The notes below the pieces were generated by a model, which was given only the letters and a program-made list of their open reading frames with translations, searched no databases and was not told the origin of the DNA. Source: Mesoaciditoga sp964503355 (GTDB taxonomy: Bacteria > Thermotogota > Thermotogae > Mesoaciditogales > Mesoaciditogaceae). From it: a DNA stretch of 10,661 nucleotides. This document shows, piece by piece, positions 1 to 6,974 of this stretch (position 1 is the stretch's first letter; each line of letters begins with the position of its first letter). Where the stretch lies: assembly GCA_964503355.1 (NCBI GenBank), contig CAZCZS010000055.1, positions 1 to 10,661 on the forward strand, written 5' to 3'. A program made the translations under genes and the position numbers.

Positions 1-60
1 GCCTTTTTCAATGAACTTTGTTACATCCCAATCTTTTTTCGTTACTCTCACGCACGACAT
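1..60 (-). CDS. 5' end of an unidentified gene, cut by the left edge
   Basis: An open frame starts at an ATG 12 bases after the fapA stop and stays open for 20 codons to the window edge. The other frame with a nearby ATG closes within about 20 codons. The peptide is charged and plausible as a protein start; from residue 4 it reads VRVTKKDWDVTKFIEKG. A GTG at 49-51 is an alternative start giving MRVTKKDWDV. No convincing ribosome site precedes either codon, so translation could be coupled to fapA. The family is not recognisable from so few residues. In related genomes fapA often lies near motility or chemotaxis genes, but nothing here confirms that. Confidence 0.4.
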   Translation of the reverse strand, partial: MSCVRVTKKDWDVTKFIEKG

Positions 61-72
61 GAGTCATTAAAC

Positions 73-1749
73 TCATTTCCATTTTTTGTAAGGAATGGCG
101 AGGATTTTTTGCGCGATTTTATCGTAAGAAAATATCGTAGGTCCGATGTCAAAATAAACGTTTATGCTTTCATCTCCAATTGTGATACGCGTCCCTTCAA
201 AGCATTTTTGTTTTACTATAATTTTGGAATCTTTTTTCTTCACTTTCGTTTTGTAAGAGAATGCCAAAAGTTCAAGTGCTTTTCTTAAATTTTGAACTTC
301 TTTCAATATTTTTATTTTTTCTTTGCGAAGGTGATTTAAAAGATCCAAAAGATATCTCTTTCTTTTTTCATCCTTCGCTTCTTTGAATGAATTTAGAATC
401 TTGTTTAGAAAAACAGAAACTTCTCCAAGCTTTTTCAAATGTATCTTCAAATCGTTTTTCAATTCTTCTTTTTTTCTTGAGGAATCAAAATTCACTCCTG
501 CCGATACATGTGTTCGGATCTTTGAAACGTTTCCTATGACATTTGCAATTACATCAAAGGAAGCTTTCACACTGCCGCCGCTTATCCATCCTTTTCCATT
601 TACCGTGATAGTTCCATTTGAAATTACGCGTGAATTCATTATGTACTCGTCCACTTCTATATCACCATACGATATGACCGTAGCTTCACTCAAGAATTTC
701 GCTTTGAAGTGCTTATGAGCGATAAGTAGTCCCTTGTGTTTTCCAAACACCCCACCTTTTATGAGGATAGCTCCTTTTGCCTCTATTTTTGTATCTCCAA
801 CTACGCCATCTATCAGCACGTCTTTATCCGATTTTATCTTGAAATTTTCTTCACAATTTCCCTTGATCCAAATGGTACCGGGAAACGTTATATTTCCAAC
901 ACTGTAATCCAGATCTCCGTTAACGATGAATATCTCGTTAACATTTACCTTTCCATCTTCCGATAGAAAAGGTTGTCCATCTATGGAAGCCAATATGAAC
1001 ATCCCGTCTTTTGAGATTTCCGCATTTTTTCCTATGAATTTCTTCAAATTTATGTCTTTGGCTTTGGGAACAGGAATCTCTTTTCCAAAGACATCTCGAC
1101 CATTTTTTCCCTCTTTGGGAGGAAATTTTTCAAGAAGCTTATCTCCTTTGTGACAATATGCTATCTCATACATAGATGCGTAATCGGTCTTTCCCCCTTC
1201 TTTTCTTGAACTTAGGATCATGCCGCTTGAAGGAAAGAGCAATTTGAAATTCGCATCTTGAGGAGGAATTGGTTCTTCTCCCTCGGCAACTAAAACGGGT
1301 TTTAAAATACATCTGTCTTCCAAGATTTTTTTGATTTCGTCTCTCTTTACGCCGTAAATCACGCCTTTTTCTTGAAGAAATTGTGATATTTCGTCCAAGG
1401 TTGGTATTTCCCTTTCTAAACCAGGATAAATTGTTAGATATGCTTTCATTTTGTCTTGAGAAATGTCAATTTCAAAGTGAGGAAGTTTCGGAAGACTTTC
1501 TGTTGTTTTTTCTCTTTTTTTATCGAATGTCTCGCTTTCATTTAGAATCTTACTTAAGTTTTCTATTTTCACGTCAGAACTCAGCTCGTCAAGATCGGAT
1601 ATTCTGACTTTCATCTTCATTTTGCCTTCTTCTGAACTTTCAGCACCGCTCAATATGTCAATTGCAACCTTGTTGTACCATTCTGTACCATACTCTCTTT
1701 CCAAAAAAGAAAACAACTCTTCAATGTTATCAACAAGCACTTCTTTCAT
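73..1749 (-). CDS. fapA: FapA family protein (DUF342)
   Basis: This encodes a 558-residue protein of the FapA/DUF342 family (COG1315), whose members are annotated as flagellar assembly protein A; the biochemical role is poorly known. Residues 1-85 form a variable acidic N-terminus. Residues 88-175 match the conserved FapA N-domain, including DKMKAYLTIYPG, PTLDEI, the GVIYGV turn and PVLVAEGEEP. The hallmark GKNGRDVFGKEIP is at 214-226. Residues 270-420 are short repeated beta-strand units rich in G, V and I, with the look of a beta-helix. Residues 425-500 are Lys/Glu/Leu-rich and probably a coiled coil, followed by a small beta tail. The start was placed at the ATG preceded by a G-run at 1756-1761; an in-frame ATG 11 codons upstream has no such signal. 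It is divergent from degV, with no other flagellar gene visible. Confidence 0.85.
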   Translation of the reverse strand: MKEVLVDNIEELFSFLEREYGTEWYNKVAIDILSGAESSEEGKMKMKVRISDLDELSSDVKIENLSKILNESETFDKKREKTTESLPKLPHFEIDISQDKMKAYLTIYPGLEREIPTLDEISQFLQEKGVIYGVKRDEIKKILEDRCILKPVLVAEGEEPIPPQDANFKLLFPSSGMILSSRKEGGKTDYASMYEIAYCHKGDKLLEKFPPKEGKNGRDVFGKEIPVPKAKDINLKKFIGKNAEISKDGMFILASIDGQPFLSEDGKVNVNEIFIVNGDLDYSVGNITFPGTIWIKGNCEENFKIKSDKDVLIDGVVGDTKIEAKGAILIKGGVFGKHKGLLIAHKHFKAKFLSEATVISYGDIEVDEYIMNSRVISNGTITVNGKGWISGGSVKASFDVIANVIGNVSKIRTHVSAGVNFDSSRKKEELKNDLKIHLKKLGEVSVFLNKILNSFKEAKDEKRKRYLLDLLNHLRKEKIKILKEVQNLRKALELLAFSYKTKVKKKDSKIIVKQKCFEGTRITIGDESINVYFDIGPTIFSYDKIAQKILAIPYKKWK

Positions 1750-1841
1750 TTGAATCCCCCCATTTAAATGTGACATATTCATATATTAGCATGAAAATGT
1801 AAATAAAATTGGCTAATTGATCACGAACTCAAATTATTCAT

Positions 1842-1870
1842 TTCAAAAATAACTACCGTTATCGTATAAT
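1842..1870 (+). promoter_or_regulatory. Probable sigma-70-type promoter of the degV gene group
   Basis: A perfect TATAAT at 1865-1870 is preceded, with a 17-base spacer, by TTCAAA at 1842-1847 (4 of 6 matches to the -35 consensus). Transcription would begin around 1876-1878, leaving a short leader that carries the ribosome site AAAGGGGTGATC just before the degV ATG. It lies in the divergent fapA/degV intergenic region. The -35 is weak in an AT-rich background, so only the -10 is strong evidence. Confidence 0.55.
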
Positions 1871-1893
1871 TGAAAGAAAAAGGGGTGATCGAT

Positions 1894-2748
1894 ATGTTAG
1901 GTGTTGTGACGGATAGTGGATGCGGGATCACCACGAATTTCGTGCAAGAAATGGGAAACGCTTTCATAATGGTTGGAATGAAGATCTTCTTGGGTGATGA
2001 CGAATACGAAGATGGAAAATTCGATAAGGAAAAATTCTACAATTGGATCTCGTCGGGAAAAGATGCAAGGACGTCTCAACCTTCTCCGATGGATTTTGAA
2101 AATGCGTACAGAGAACTTTTCAAAAGAGGATACGACGAGATATTGTCTTTTCACATTTCTTCAAGGGTAAGTGGAGCTTTCAATTCAGCGAGGATAGCCG
2201 CGAACAACGTTGATCCCAAACGAATACATGTTGTTGATAGTTTGCACATTTCCGCTGGAGTCTATTTCATGCTTAGGAGAATATTGGAATACGTTAAAGG
2301 TGGAATGCCCTTGAGTGAGGCGTTGAATATGATAGATATCGTGAGAAAGAATTCAAACGTTTTCTTTACAGTTTCTACACTTGATCATCTTATAAAGAAT
2401 GGTAGAATAGGAAAGGCGGCCGGATTAGTGGGTTCCGTTTTGAAATTATCACCGATATTGACGGTAAAAGATGGTGAAACGGGAGTGGCCACTATCACGC
2501 GTGGTAAAAAAAGATTACTCGTGAAGATGGCGAGCTTGTGCAAAGATTTTTTAAACAACAAGGAACACGTTCGCATCCTCTTTGCTTACTCTGCGGCGAA
2601 CACTCTTGGCATGATGGAAGAGATAAAAAAGAATTTGAGTAACATGATGGAATTGTCGAATATTCCCCAAGAAACTCTGAAAATGTGGCCCACCATCACA
2701 ACGCACACGGGGCCCACAACCGTTGGAATAGGCTGTTACGGAGAATGA
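1894..2748 (+). CDS. degV: DegV family fatty-acid-binding protein
   Basis: This encodes a 284-residue cytoplasmic DegV-family protein, the usual length. DegV/FakB proteins bind a single fatty acid; in some bacteria they present it to the kinase FakA for phosphorylation. Whether this one works with a kinase cannot be told, since no fakA is in the window. Diagnostic elements in order are VVTDSG at 4-9, TSQPSP at 60-65, HISSRVSGAFNSA at 87-99, VVDS at 113-116, the block STLDHLIKNGRIGKAAG at 161-177 leading into LKLSPILTV, and HTGPTTVGIG at 271-280. The ATG at 1894 was chosen because AAAGGGGTGATC, close to the full anti-Shine-Dalgarno complement, stands just before it; an upstream in-frame TTG at 1870 overlaps the -10 box. 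It heads a tightly spaced plus-strand group. Confidence 0.92.
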   Translation: MLGVVTDSGCGITTNFVQEMGNAFIMVGMKIFLGDDEYEDGKFDKEKFYNWISSGKDARTSQPSPMDFENAYRELFKRGYDEILSFHISSRVSGAFNSARIAANNVDPKRIHVVDSLHISAGVYFMLRRILEYVKGGMPLSEALNMIDIVRKNSNVFFTVSTLDHLIKNGRIGKAAGLVGSVLKLSPILTVKDGETGVATITRGKKRLLVKMASLCKDFLNNKEHVRILFAYSAANTLGMMEEIKKNLSNMMELSNIPQETLKMWPTITTHTGPTTVGIGCYGE

Positions 2749-2774
2749 ATTTCATGAAAATCGGAGAATAAAAA

Positions 2775-3098
2775 ATGGAAAACACGCAAGGAAAAGCAGT
2801 CCAAGATCTGATCAAATACATAATAGAGAACGGTTCAACGGTGTTGGTAGATGCCATAAACTTCCACATAAAGAACAAAACGGATTTTGCCAAAACTTTC
2901 TCGAATCGGATGCGTTTGAGGGGATTGGCTTCGCGCGTAAAAAAGGTTAAAGGCTTAACCGATGCAGACGCCTATCTTCTTGGATACATGATGATGGTCT
3001 ACGCCCAAGAAACGAACAGCAAAAGGGCTTTGGATGCATTCAACTTCTTCAACGAGCACATACTGAAAAACATCGACACGATGTTTCGGGAGGAATGA
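2775..3098 (+). CDS. Uncharacterised small helical protein, 107 residues
   Basis: I do not recognise this family. The start has GGAG at 2763-2766, eight bases before the ATG. The 3' end abuts yqeY so closely that its last codons contain the yqeY ribosome site. The protein is mostly predicted helix: an amphipathic N-terminal segment (residues 6-35), a basic stretch around 45-58 (RMRLRGLASRVKKVKG), then a TDADAYLLGYMMMVYAQE helix and a C-terminal amphipathic helix. It has no signal peptide, no Cys, and no clear membrane segment, so it is presumably cytoplasmic. The basic patch could touch nucleic acid or an acidic partner, but that is a guess. Codon use and spacing match its neighbours, which supports it being a real gene. 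Confidence 0.75.
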   Translation: MENTQGKAVQDLIKYIIENGSTVLVDAINFHIKNKTDFAKTFSNRMRLRGLASRVKKVKGLTDADAYLLGYMMMVYAQETNSKRALDAFNFFNEHILKNIDTMFREE

Positions 3099-3100
3099 GA

Positions 3101-3556
3101 ATGAACGTTATTGATAGGTTAAGAAAAGATTTGAAAGAAGCCATGAAAGATAAAAACGAAGTGAAAAAAAGGGTGCTCAGAATGTTGATGTCGGCGGTTA
3201 AAAACTTTGAAGTTTCTTCTGGAAAAGCTGTGAGTGATGAAGAATTCGACGCCATAGTGAAAAAACAGATAAAAGAACGTGAGGAAGCCATGCAAGATTA
3301 CAAACGTGGTGGAAGAGATGATCTGTACGAAGAGGAAAAAATGGAAAGAGATATCCTCAAGGAATTTGCGAAACCTGAACTTTCTGATGAAGAGATAGAA
3401 AAAGTGGTAGACGAAAAAGCTCACGAACTTGGCGTGAAATCCAAGAAAGAATTTGGAAAGCTCATGGGTGCGGTCATGAAATCCTTGAAAGGCAAAGCAT
3501 CTGGAGATAGGGTAAGAAAAGCTGTTGAAGAGTTTTTAAACGATGAGAAAAGATGA
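3101..3556 (+). CDS. yqeY: GatB/YqeY domain protein
   Basis: This encodes a 151-residue stand-alone GatB/YqeY protein, the standard length. The fold is related to the tRNA-binding tail of the GatB amidotransferase subunit; the function of the free protein is unsettled, with a tRNA-related role usually inferred. The N-terminal bundle has DLKEAMKDKNEVKKRVLRML (residues 10-29) and VKKQIKEREEAMQDYKRGGR (53-72). The C-terminal part has LSDEEIEKVV (94-103) and the family signature FGKLMGAVMKSLKGKASGDRV (118-138, quoted one residue over a motif). The ATG at 3101 is preferred to that at 3095 because GGAGG at 3089-3093 gives a 7-base spacer to the former and almost none to the latter. It is probably translationally coupled to the preceding small gene, whose stop ends 2 bases before this start. 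Confidence 0.9.
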   Translation: MNVIDRLRKDLKEAMKDKNEVKKRVLRMLMSAVKNFEVSSGKAVSDEEFDAIVKKQIKEREEAMQDYKRGGRDDLYEEEKMERDILKEFAKPELSDEEIEKVVDEKAHELGVKSKKEFGKLMGAVMKSLKGKASGDRVRKAVEEFLNDEKR

Positions 3557-3598
3557 GCGCTTTATCATACATTTAGCTAAGAGGAGGAGGAAGCAACG

Positions 3599-4636
3599 AT
3601 GATGGGAAACAAGTACGGAACACATAGGGTTTTAGAACCTGCAGGAGTTCTGCCGCAGCCGGCATGGAAAGTCGATAACAACATGGAAACGGTTTACGAT
3701 AACGAGATCCTTGTGGATGTTTCCATGCTCAACATCGACGCCGCATCTTTTACTCAAATAAAAAATGAAGTTGGAGAAGATGAAAAAAAAGTTGCAGACA
3801 AAATCTTGAACATCGTTAACGAAAGGGGAAAGATGCACAATCCCGTTACCGGATCTGGTGGCATGCTCATAGGAAGAATCGAAAAAATAGGCGCCGCCTT
3901 GAAAGAACACGTTCATGTAAAAGAAGGAGATAAGATAGCAACGCTTGTCTCGTTATCTTTAACTCCTTTAAAAATAGATAAAGTAAAGAAAGTTCATCTT
4001 GATACCGATCAGGTTGAAGTTGAGGCCAAAGCGATAATATTTGAAAGTGGCGTTTACGCGAAGTTACCGGAAGATATGGATGAAAGATTGGCGCTGGCGG
4101 TTTTGGATGTCGCGGGAGCACCTGCCCAAACGGCGCGCTTGGTCGATCCGGGAGACACCGTTGTTATAATAGGAGCGGCAGGCAAATCCGGAACACTTTG
4201 TTCGTACGTTGCAAAAAAGTACGCTGGGCCCACGGGAAGGGTAATAGCCGTAGTGCACTCCAAAGAAAAGGCTAAGCATTTAGAAGAACTTGGAATAAAA
4301 GACATAGTTGAAGCGGATGCGACCAATGCACTTGAGATAGAAAAGGTCATTTCAGAACTCACAAATGGAGAAATGGCGGAGGTAACCATAAACGTGGTGA
4401 ACGTTCCGAATACGGAAATGGGTTCTATATTGGCAACGTGCGATTATGGAACCGTCTATTTCTTCTCGATGGCAACTTCTTTTACCAAAGCGGCACTGGG
4501 TGCCGAAGGAGTCGGGAAAGACGTTAACATGATAATAGGTAACGGTTATATGACAGGACACGCTGAAATAGCCTTGGAAACCGTACGAGAGAGTGAAAAA
4601 TTACGAAAAATATTTGAATCTCTGTATGTTAATTGA
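3599..4636 (+). CDS. kdd: L-erythro-3,5-diaminohexanoate dehydrogenase
   Basis: The 345-residue product matches KDD (EC 1.4.1.11), which oxidatively deaminates L-erythro-3,5-diaminohexanoate to 5-amino-3-oxohexanoate with NAD+ in lysine fermentation to acetate and butyrate. The resemblance to the clostridial/fusobacterial enzyme, as I recall it, is close along the whole length: KYGTHRVLEP near the start, LNIDAASFTQI (44-54), ERGKMHNPVTGSGGMLIG (75-92), DKIATLVSLSLTPL (111-124), LDVAGAPAQTA (169-179), the nucleotide-binding loop IIGAAGKSGTL (190-200), NVPNTEM (268-274) and FFSMATSFTKAALGAEGVGK (288-307). A strong GGAGGAGG site precedes the start; the second ATG (3602) is equally possible. It lies 42 bases after yqeY with no convincing promoter between, so is probably co-transcribed. 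No other lysine-fermentation gene (kamA, kamDE, kce, kal) is in the window. Confidence 0.93.
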   Translation: MMGNKYGTHRVLEPAGVLPQPAWKVDNNMETVYDNEILVDVSMLNIDAASFTQIKNEVGEDEKKVADKILNIVNERGKMHNPVTGSGGMLIGRIEKIGAALKEHVHVKEGDKIATLVSLSLTPLKIDKVKKVHLDTDQVEVEAKAIIFESGVYAKLPEDMDERLALAVLDVAGAPAQTARLVDPGDTVVIIGAAGKSGTLCSYVAKKYAGPTGRVIAVVHSKEKAKHLEELGIKDIVEADATNALEIEKVISELTNGEMAEVTINVVNVPNTEMGSILATCDYGTVYFFSMATSFTKAALGAEGVGKDVNMIIGNGYMTGHAEIALETVRESEKLRKIFESLYVN

Positions 4637-4660
4637 ATTTTCAACTTTATATGATAATAT
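4633..4660 (+). promoter_or_regulatory. Probable extended -10 promoter of tsf
   Basis: Between kdd and tsf, TTGAAT (4633-4638) is followed after 16 bases by TAATAT (4655-4660), which carries an upstream TG one base away (4652-4653), the extended -10 motif. The -35 lies inside a short dyad, TTGAA-TT-TTCAA (4633-4644). No terminator separates kdd from tsf, so read-through from kdd is also possible. Each hexamer matches consensus at only 4 of 6 positions. Confidence 0.5.
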
Positions 4661-4696
4661 TGTTTGAAGATCAAGTTCTGGAAGGAGGACGAACAA

Positions 4697-5290
4697 GTGG
4701 AAATATCCGCAAAGATGGTCAAAGAACTCCGCGACCAAACGGGAGCAGGCATGATGGATTGCAAAAAAGCTTTGATAGAGGCGAATGGTGATATTGAAAA
4801 GGCAAAAGAACTGCTCAGAAAAAAAGGCATCAGTAAAGCTGATAAAAAGGCGGGAAGAGCCACGGAAAATGGTGCTATAGTTGATTACATTCATTTCAAC
4901 AACCGCGTTGGGGTTATGATCGAGCTCAACTGTGAAACGGATTTCGTTGCAAGAACGGACGAATTCAGAGAATTGGGAAGAAATATATGCAAACATATCG
5001 CCATGGAAAATCCAAAATACGTAAGCAGAGATGAAATCACCGAAGATGTCATCGAAAAAGAGAAAGAGATTTACCGTGCTCAGCTTGAGAATTCTGGAAA
5101 ACCTGAAAAAGTCATAGAAAAGATAATAGAAGGAAAGCTGGAGAAATTCTACAGTGAGAATTGTTTGATGGAACAGAAATATTTTCTTGATGATTCCAAA
5201 ACCATTGAAGAGATGATCAAGGAAGCCATCGCCAAGATGGGAGAAAACATTTCGGTAAGAAGATTCGTAAGATTCGAACTTGGTCAATGA
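4697..5290 (+). CDS. tsf: Elongation factor Ts
   Basis: This encodes EF-Ts, which releases GDP from EF-Tu in translation. The product is 197 residues, the short one-repeat form seen in Thermus and Thermotogae rather than the roughly 280-residue enterobacterial form. The N-terminal UBA-like domain is clear: VKELRDQTGAGMMDCKKALI at 8-27, then a helix to LLRKKGI. The EF-Tu-contacting TDFVARTDEF motif is at 81-90. The C-terminal module has KLEKFYSE (147-154). The start is the GTG with AAGGAGG eight bases upstream; a longer frame from TTG 4664 would run through that ribosome site and overlaps the promoter region. A terminator hairpin begins immediately after the stop codon. The gene directly upstream is kdd, not the expected rpsB. 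Confidence 0.95.
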   Translation: MEISAKMVKELRDQTGAGMMDCKKALIEANGDIEKAKELLRKKGISKADKKAGRATENGAIVDYIHFNNRVGVMIELNCETDFVARTDEFRELGRNICKHIAMENPKYVSRDEITEDVIEKEKEIYRAQLENSGKPEKVIEKIIEGKLEKFYSENCLMEQKYFLDDSKTIEEMIKEAIAKMGENISVRRFVRFELGQ

Positions 5291-5316
5291 AGGTGAGCGA
5301 AAGCTCACCTTTTTTT
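5291..5316 (+). terminator. Intrinsic terminator between tsf and pyrH
   Basis: A perfect 8-bp stem, AGGTGAGC (5291-5298) and GCTCACCT (5303-5310), closes a GAAA tetraloop of the stable GNRA type and is followed by a run of T through 5316. It starts right after the tsf stop and ends 24 bases before the pyrH start. No promoter fits in that short space, so it probably acts as an internal attenuator, setting pyrH below tsf. Confidence 0.88.
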
Positions 5317-5340
5317 AAAGAAAATGGAGAGGTGTCACTG

Positions 5341-6045
5341 ATGTACGAGAAGGTTCTGCTGAAGATCAGCGGTGAAGCTTTTTCAGGTGAAGGTAAAAAA
5401 GGATTAGATCCCAAGATGGGAGAGTACATCGTAGGGGAAATAGAAAAAGTGGTTCAAAAAGGTGTAAAACTCGGAATTGTTGTAGGGGCTGGAAACCTCT
5501 TTAGAGGCGAAGAACTTTCCTATGTTGGTTCGATTTACGCCGATCAGATAGGTATGATGGGCACCATAATAAATTCACTTTATCTCAGTTCTGCTTTGAA
5601 AAAACGCGGTATAAACTCGGTGGTCATGTCACATGTAACCAATCTTCCTTCCGTTGAGAGGTTAACTTACGATCTTATAGAAGAGACCTTTTCTAGAGGT
5701 AAGGTTGCCATATTCGGTGGAGGAACTTCCAATCCGCTCTTCACAACGGATACGGCTGCGGCTTTGAGAGCGGCGGAGATGGGAGCTGAAATTCTCATAA
5801 AGGGTACGAAAGTTGATGGCGTTTACTCAAAGGATCCCAAAAAATTTCCAACCGCCGAAAAATTTTCCCAACTCAGTTTTGAAGAAGCTATAAAACTCGA
5901 TTTAAACGTGATGGATACCTCTGCTTTTGCCCTTTGCAAGGCACACTCCATCCCGATAATGGTTATGAATTTTTTCAAAAGCGGAAATTTTCTTAAAAGC
6001 GTGATGGGAGAAAACGTTGGAACGCTTCTTACAAATGGAATTTAA
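5341..6045 (+). CDS. pyrH: UMP kinase (bacterial PyrH type)
   Basis: This encodes a 234-residue uridylate kinase of the amino acid kinase fold, converting UMP and ATP to UDP and ADP in pyrimidine nucleotide synthesis. Family members are usually hexameric and cytoplasmic. Visible motifs are KISGEAF at 8-14, VVGAGNLFRG at 47-56, DQIGMMGTIINS at 68-79, IFGGGTSNPLFTTDTAAALR at 124-143, KVDGVYSKDPKK at 157-168 and MDTSAFALC at 191-199. The third and fourth motifs cover the UMP- and ATP-site residues expected of the family. The ATG at 5341 was chosen because AGAGGTG (5328-5334) precedes it and family proteins begin at MYEKVLLKISGE. An in-frame ATG at 5287 would force the terminator hairpin to be coding and was rejected. 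frr, often next, is absent. Confidence 0.95.
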   Translation: MYEKVLLKISGEAFSGEGKKGLDPKMGEYIVGEIEKVVQKGVKLGIVVGAGNLFRGEELSYVGSIYADQIGMMGTIINSLYLSSALKKRGINSVVMSHVTNLPSVERLTYDLIEETFSRGKVAIFGGGTSNPLFTTDTAAALRAAEMGAEILIKGTKVDGVYSKDPKKFPTAEKFSQLSFEEAIKLDLNVMDTSAFALCKAHSIPIMVMNFFKSGNFLKSVMGENVGTLLTNGI

Positions 6046-6076
6046 AAAAAGGCCAATCGAAATGATTGGCCTTTTT
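6044..6076. terminator. Bidirectional intrinsic terminator
   Basis: The stem GGCCAATC (6051-6058) pairs perfectly with GATTGGCC (6064-6071) around a 5-base loop, GAAAT. It is flanked by seven A on the left and five T on the right, so each strand sees a GC-rich hairpin followed by a U-run. The A-run includes the end of the pyrH TAA. It ends both pyrH on the plus strand and the converging gene at 6092-6556 on the minus strand. Confidence 0.92.
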
Positions 6077-6091
6077 GTCATCCCATCGTCG

Positions 6092-6556
6092 TTAGAATCC
6101 GATTTGAGCTCCCACGCTTGCAACAACTATATCGTCGAAATGAAATGATGAGTAATACAATACCTTTAAAGCCTCTCCATATATCCTTAATTTTTGTAGT
6201 TTTAACGCCACACCAGCGTGCAAATAGCCGAAGGTTTGGAATCCTTGCGTGGAGAAATCACCATACGAGAAAAAAAGACAAGGACTGAATCCAGCGTATA
6301 TTTCAAAATTGGAAACGGGAATGCTTAAATTCACGTACGTGTAAATTTGAGCCCATTTTGTAGGATCTGGATTTGGAATTTTGAAACTTCCCTCAACATC
6401 CATTGTCAAAATGTTTCCAAATGTGACTCGACCGTTGATGAAATCTCGTTGCTGTCCACTCATTTCCCGTGTAAATCCCATTCCTATGTAGGTAGTTGCG
6501 TAGGCACCTACGGTGAGTATTGAAATTACGAGTATAAAAATCGACAGTTTCTTCAT
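6092..6556 (-). CDS. Secreted beta-rich protein, possible small outer-membrane barrel
   Basis: This 154-residue protein is not assigned to a named family. Residues 1-20 form a signal peptide: MKK, a hydrophobic core, and an AYA site with cleavage likely after Ala20. The mature part alternates polar and hydrophobic residues in strand-like segments, for example WAQIYTYVNLSIPV, FEIYAGFSPC, YLHAGVALKL and LRIYGEALKVLYY. It ends VVASVGAQIGF, with a C-terminal Phe and alternating pattern typical of the last strand recognised in outer-membrane beta-barrels. About 134 mature residues would allow a barrel of roughly eight strands; this is inference. A GGAGGGG site lies seven bases before the ATG. It is the second gene of a unit with the lipoprotein gene, 25 bases apart, and shares the bidirectional terminator with pyrH. 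Confidence 0.7.
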   Translation of the reverse strand: MKKLSIFILVISILTVGAYATTYIGMGFTREMSGQQRDFINGRVTFGNILTMDVEGSFKIPNPDPTKWAQIYTYVNLSIPVSNFEIYAGFSPCLFFSYGDFSTQGFQTFGYLHAGVALKLQKLRIYGEALKVLYYSSFHFDDIVVASVGAQIGF

Positions 6557-6581
6557 TTTTCATCCCCTCCTTTTCGTTCGA

Positions 6582-6956
6582 TCACTTTTTGGTAGCAGTC
6601 CATGTTCCACCAAAAGTGCTTGTTCCATCACTTACCGTCCACGTACCAGACATCTTATTTCCGTTTACCGTCCCGCTGAAGGACATAGTACTTCCTTGAT
6701 AGGAAAAAGAAAATGTCACTTGATTTCCGCTTACCGTTCCATGAAAAACGTAATCAACCGTTAGCGATGTTCCATTCTGTTGAAACTCCATATCATCTTC
6801 GAGGACAGTTGTCGAACTGCCATCGGGGGCGGTGTAAATAGCTTTTACATGCCATGTTCCACTCACGTTTATCGGAGTCCCCGTTAACATGCAAGCGCTT
6901 AACGACAAGCTCAAAATGAGCGCTGTTAACGATACCAACAGTACTTTCTTTTTCAT
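6582..6956 (-). CDS. Small putative lipoprotein with Gly-Thr-Trp beta repeats
   Basis: The 124-residue product starts with a lipoprotein signal peptide: MKKK, a hydrophobic stretch, and the lipobox LSAC, so Cys22 should be lipidated. The remaining 100 or so residues form short beta strands with recurring SGTW/GTV/GTW units (SGTWHVK, GTVSGNQVTF, GTVNGNKMSGTW, GGTWTATKK). This is the style of small beta-sandwich or lipocalin-like lipoproteins found in many bacteria; no specific ligand or function can be read. A GGAGGGA site precedes the ATG by four bases. It lies 25 bases upstream of the secreted beta-rich protein gene on the same strand, suggesting a joint envelope role. Confidence 0.75.
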   Translation of the reverse strand: MKKKVLLVSLTALILSLSLSACMLTGTPINVSGTWHVKAIYTAPDGSSTTVLEDDMEFQQNGTSLTVDYVFHGTVSGNQVTFSFSYQGSTMSFSGTVNGNKMSGTWTVSDGTSTFGGTWTATKK

Positions 6957-6974
6957 GTTATCCCTCCTTGTTCG

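Noticed and set aside
1750..1893. Possible fapA promoter on the minus strand in the divergent region
   Set aside because: TAATAT-like boxes are present, but no -35 with acceptable spacing could be paired with them in this AT-rich stretch.
2754..2771. Five-codon mini-ORF (MKIGE) and TTTCATGAAA palindrome between degV and the 107-residue gene
   Set aside because: Too short to separate from chance, with no ribosome site of its own; the GGAG in it serves the next gene.
4601..5308. Long open frame (235 codons) on the minus strand across tsf
   Set aside because: It lies fully antisense to a certain EF-Ts gene, its translation is a Phe/Ser-rich mix without a family pattern, and it has no ribosome site. 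It is a codon-bias shadow.
5287..5340. pyrH start at the ATG overlapping the tsf stop
   Set aside because: It would make the terminator hairpin coding and add 18 residues not found in the family; the ATG at 5341 has its own ribosome site.
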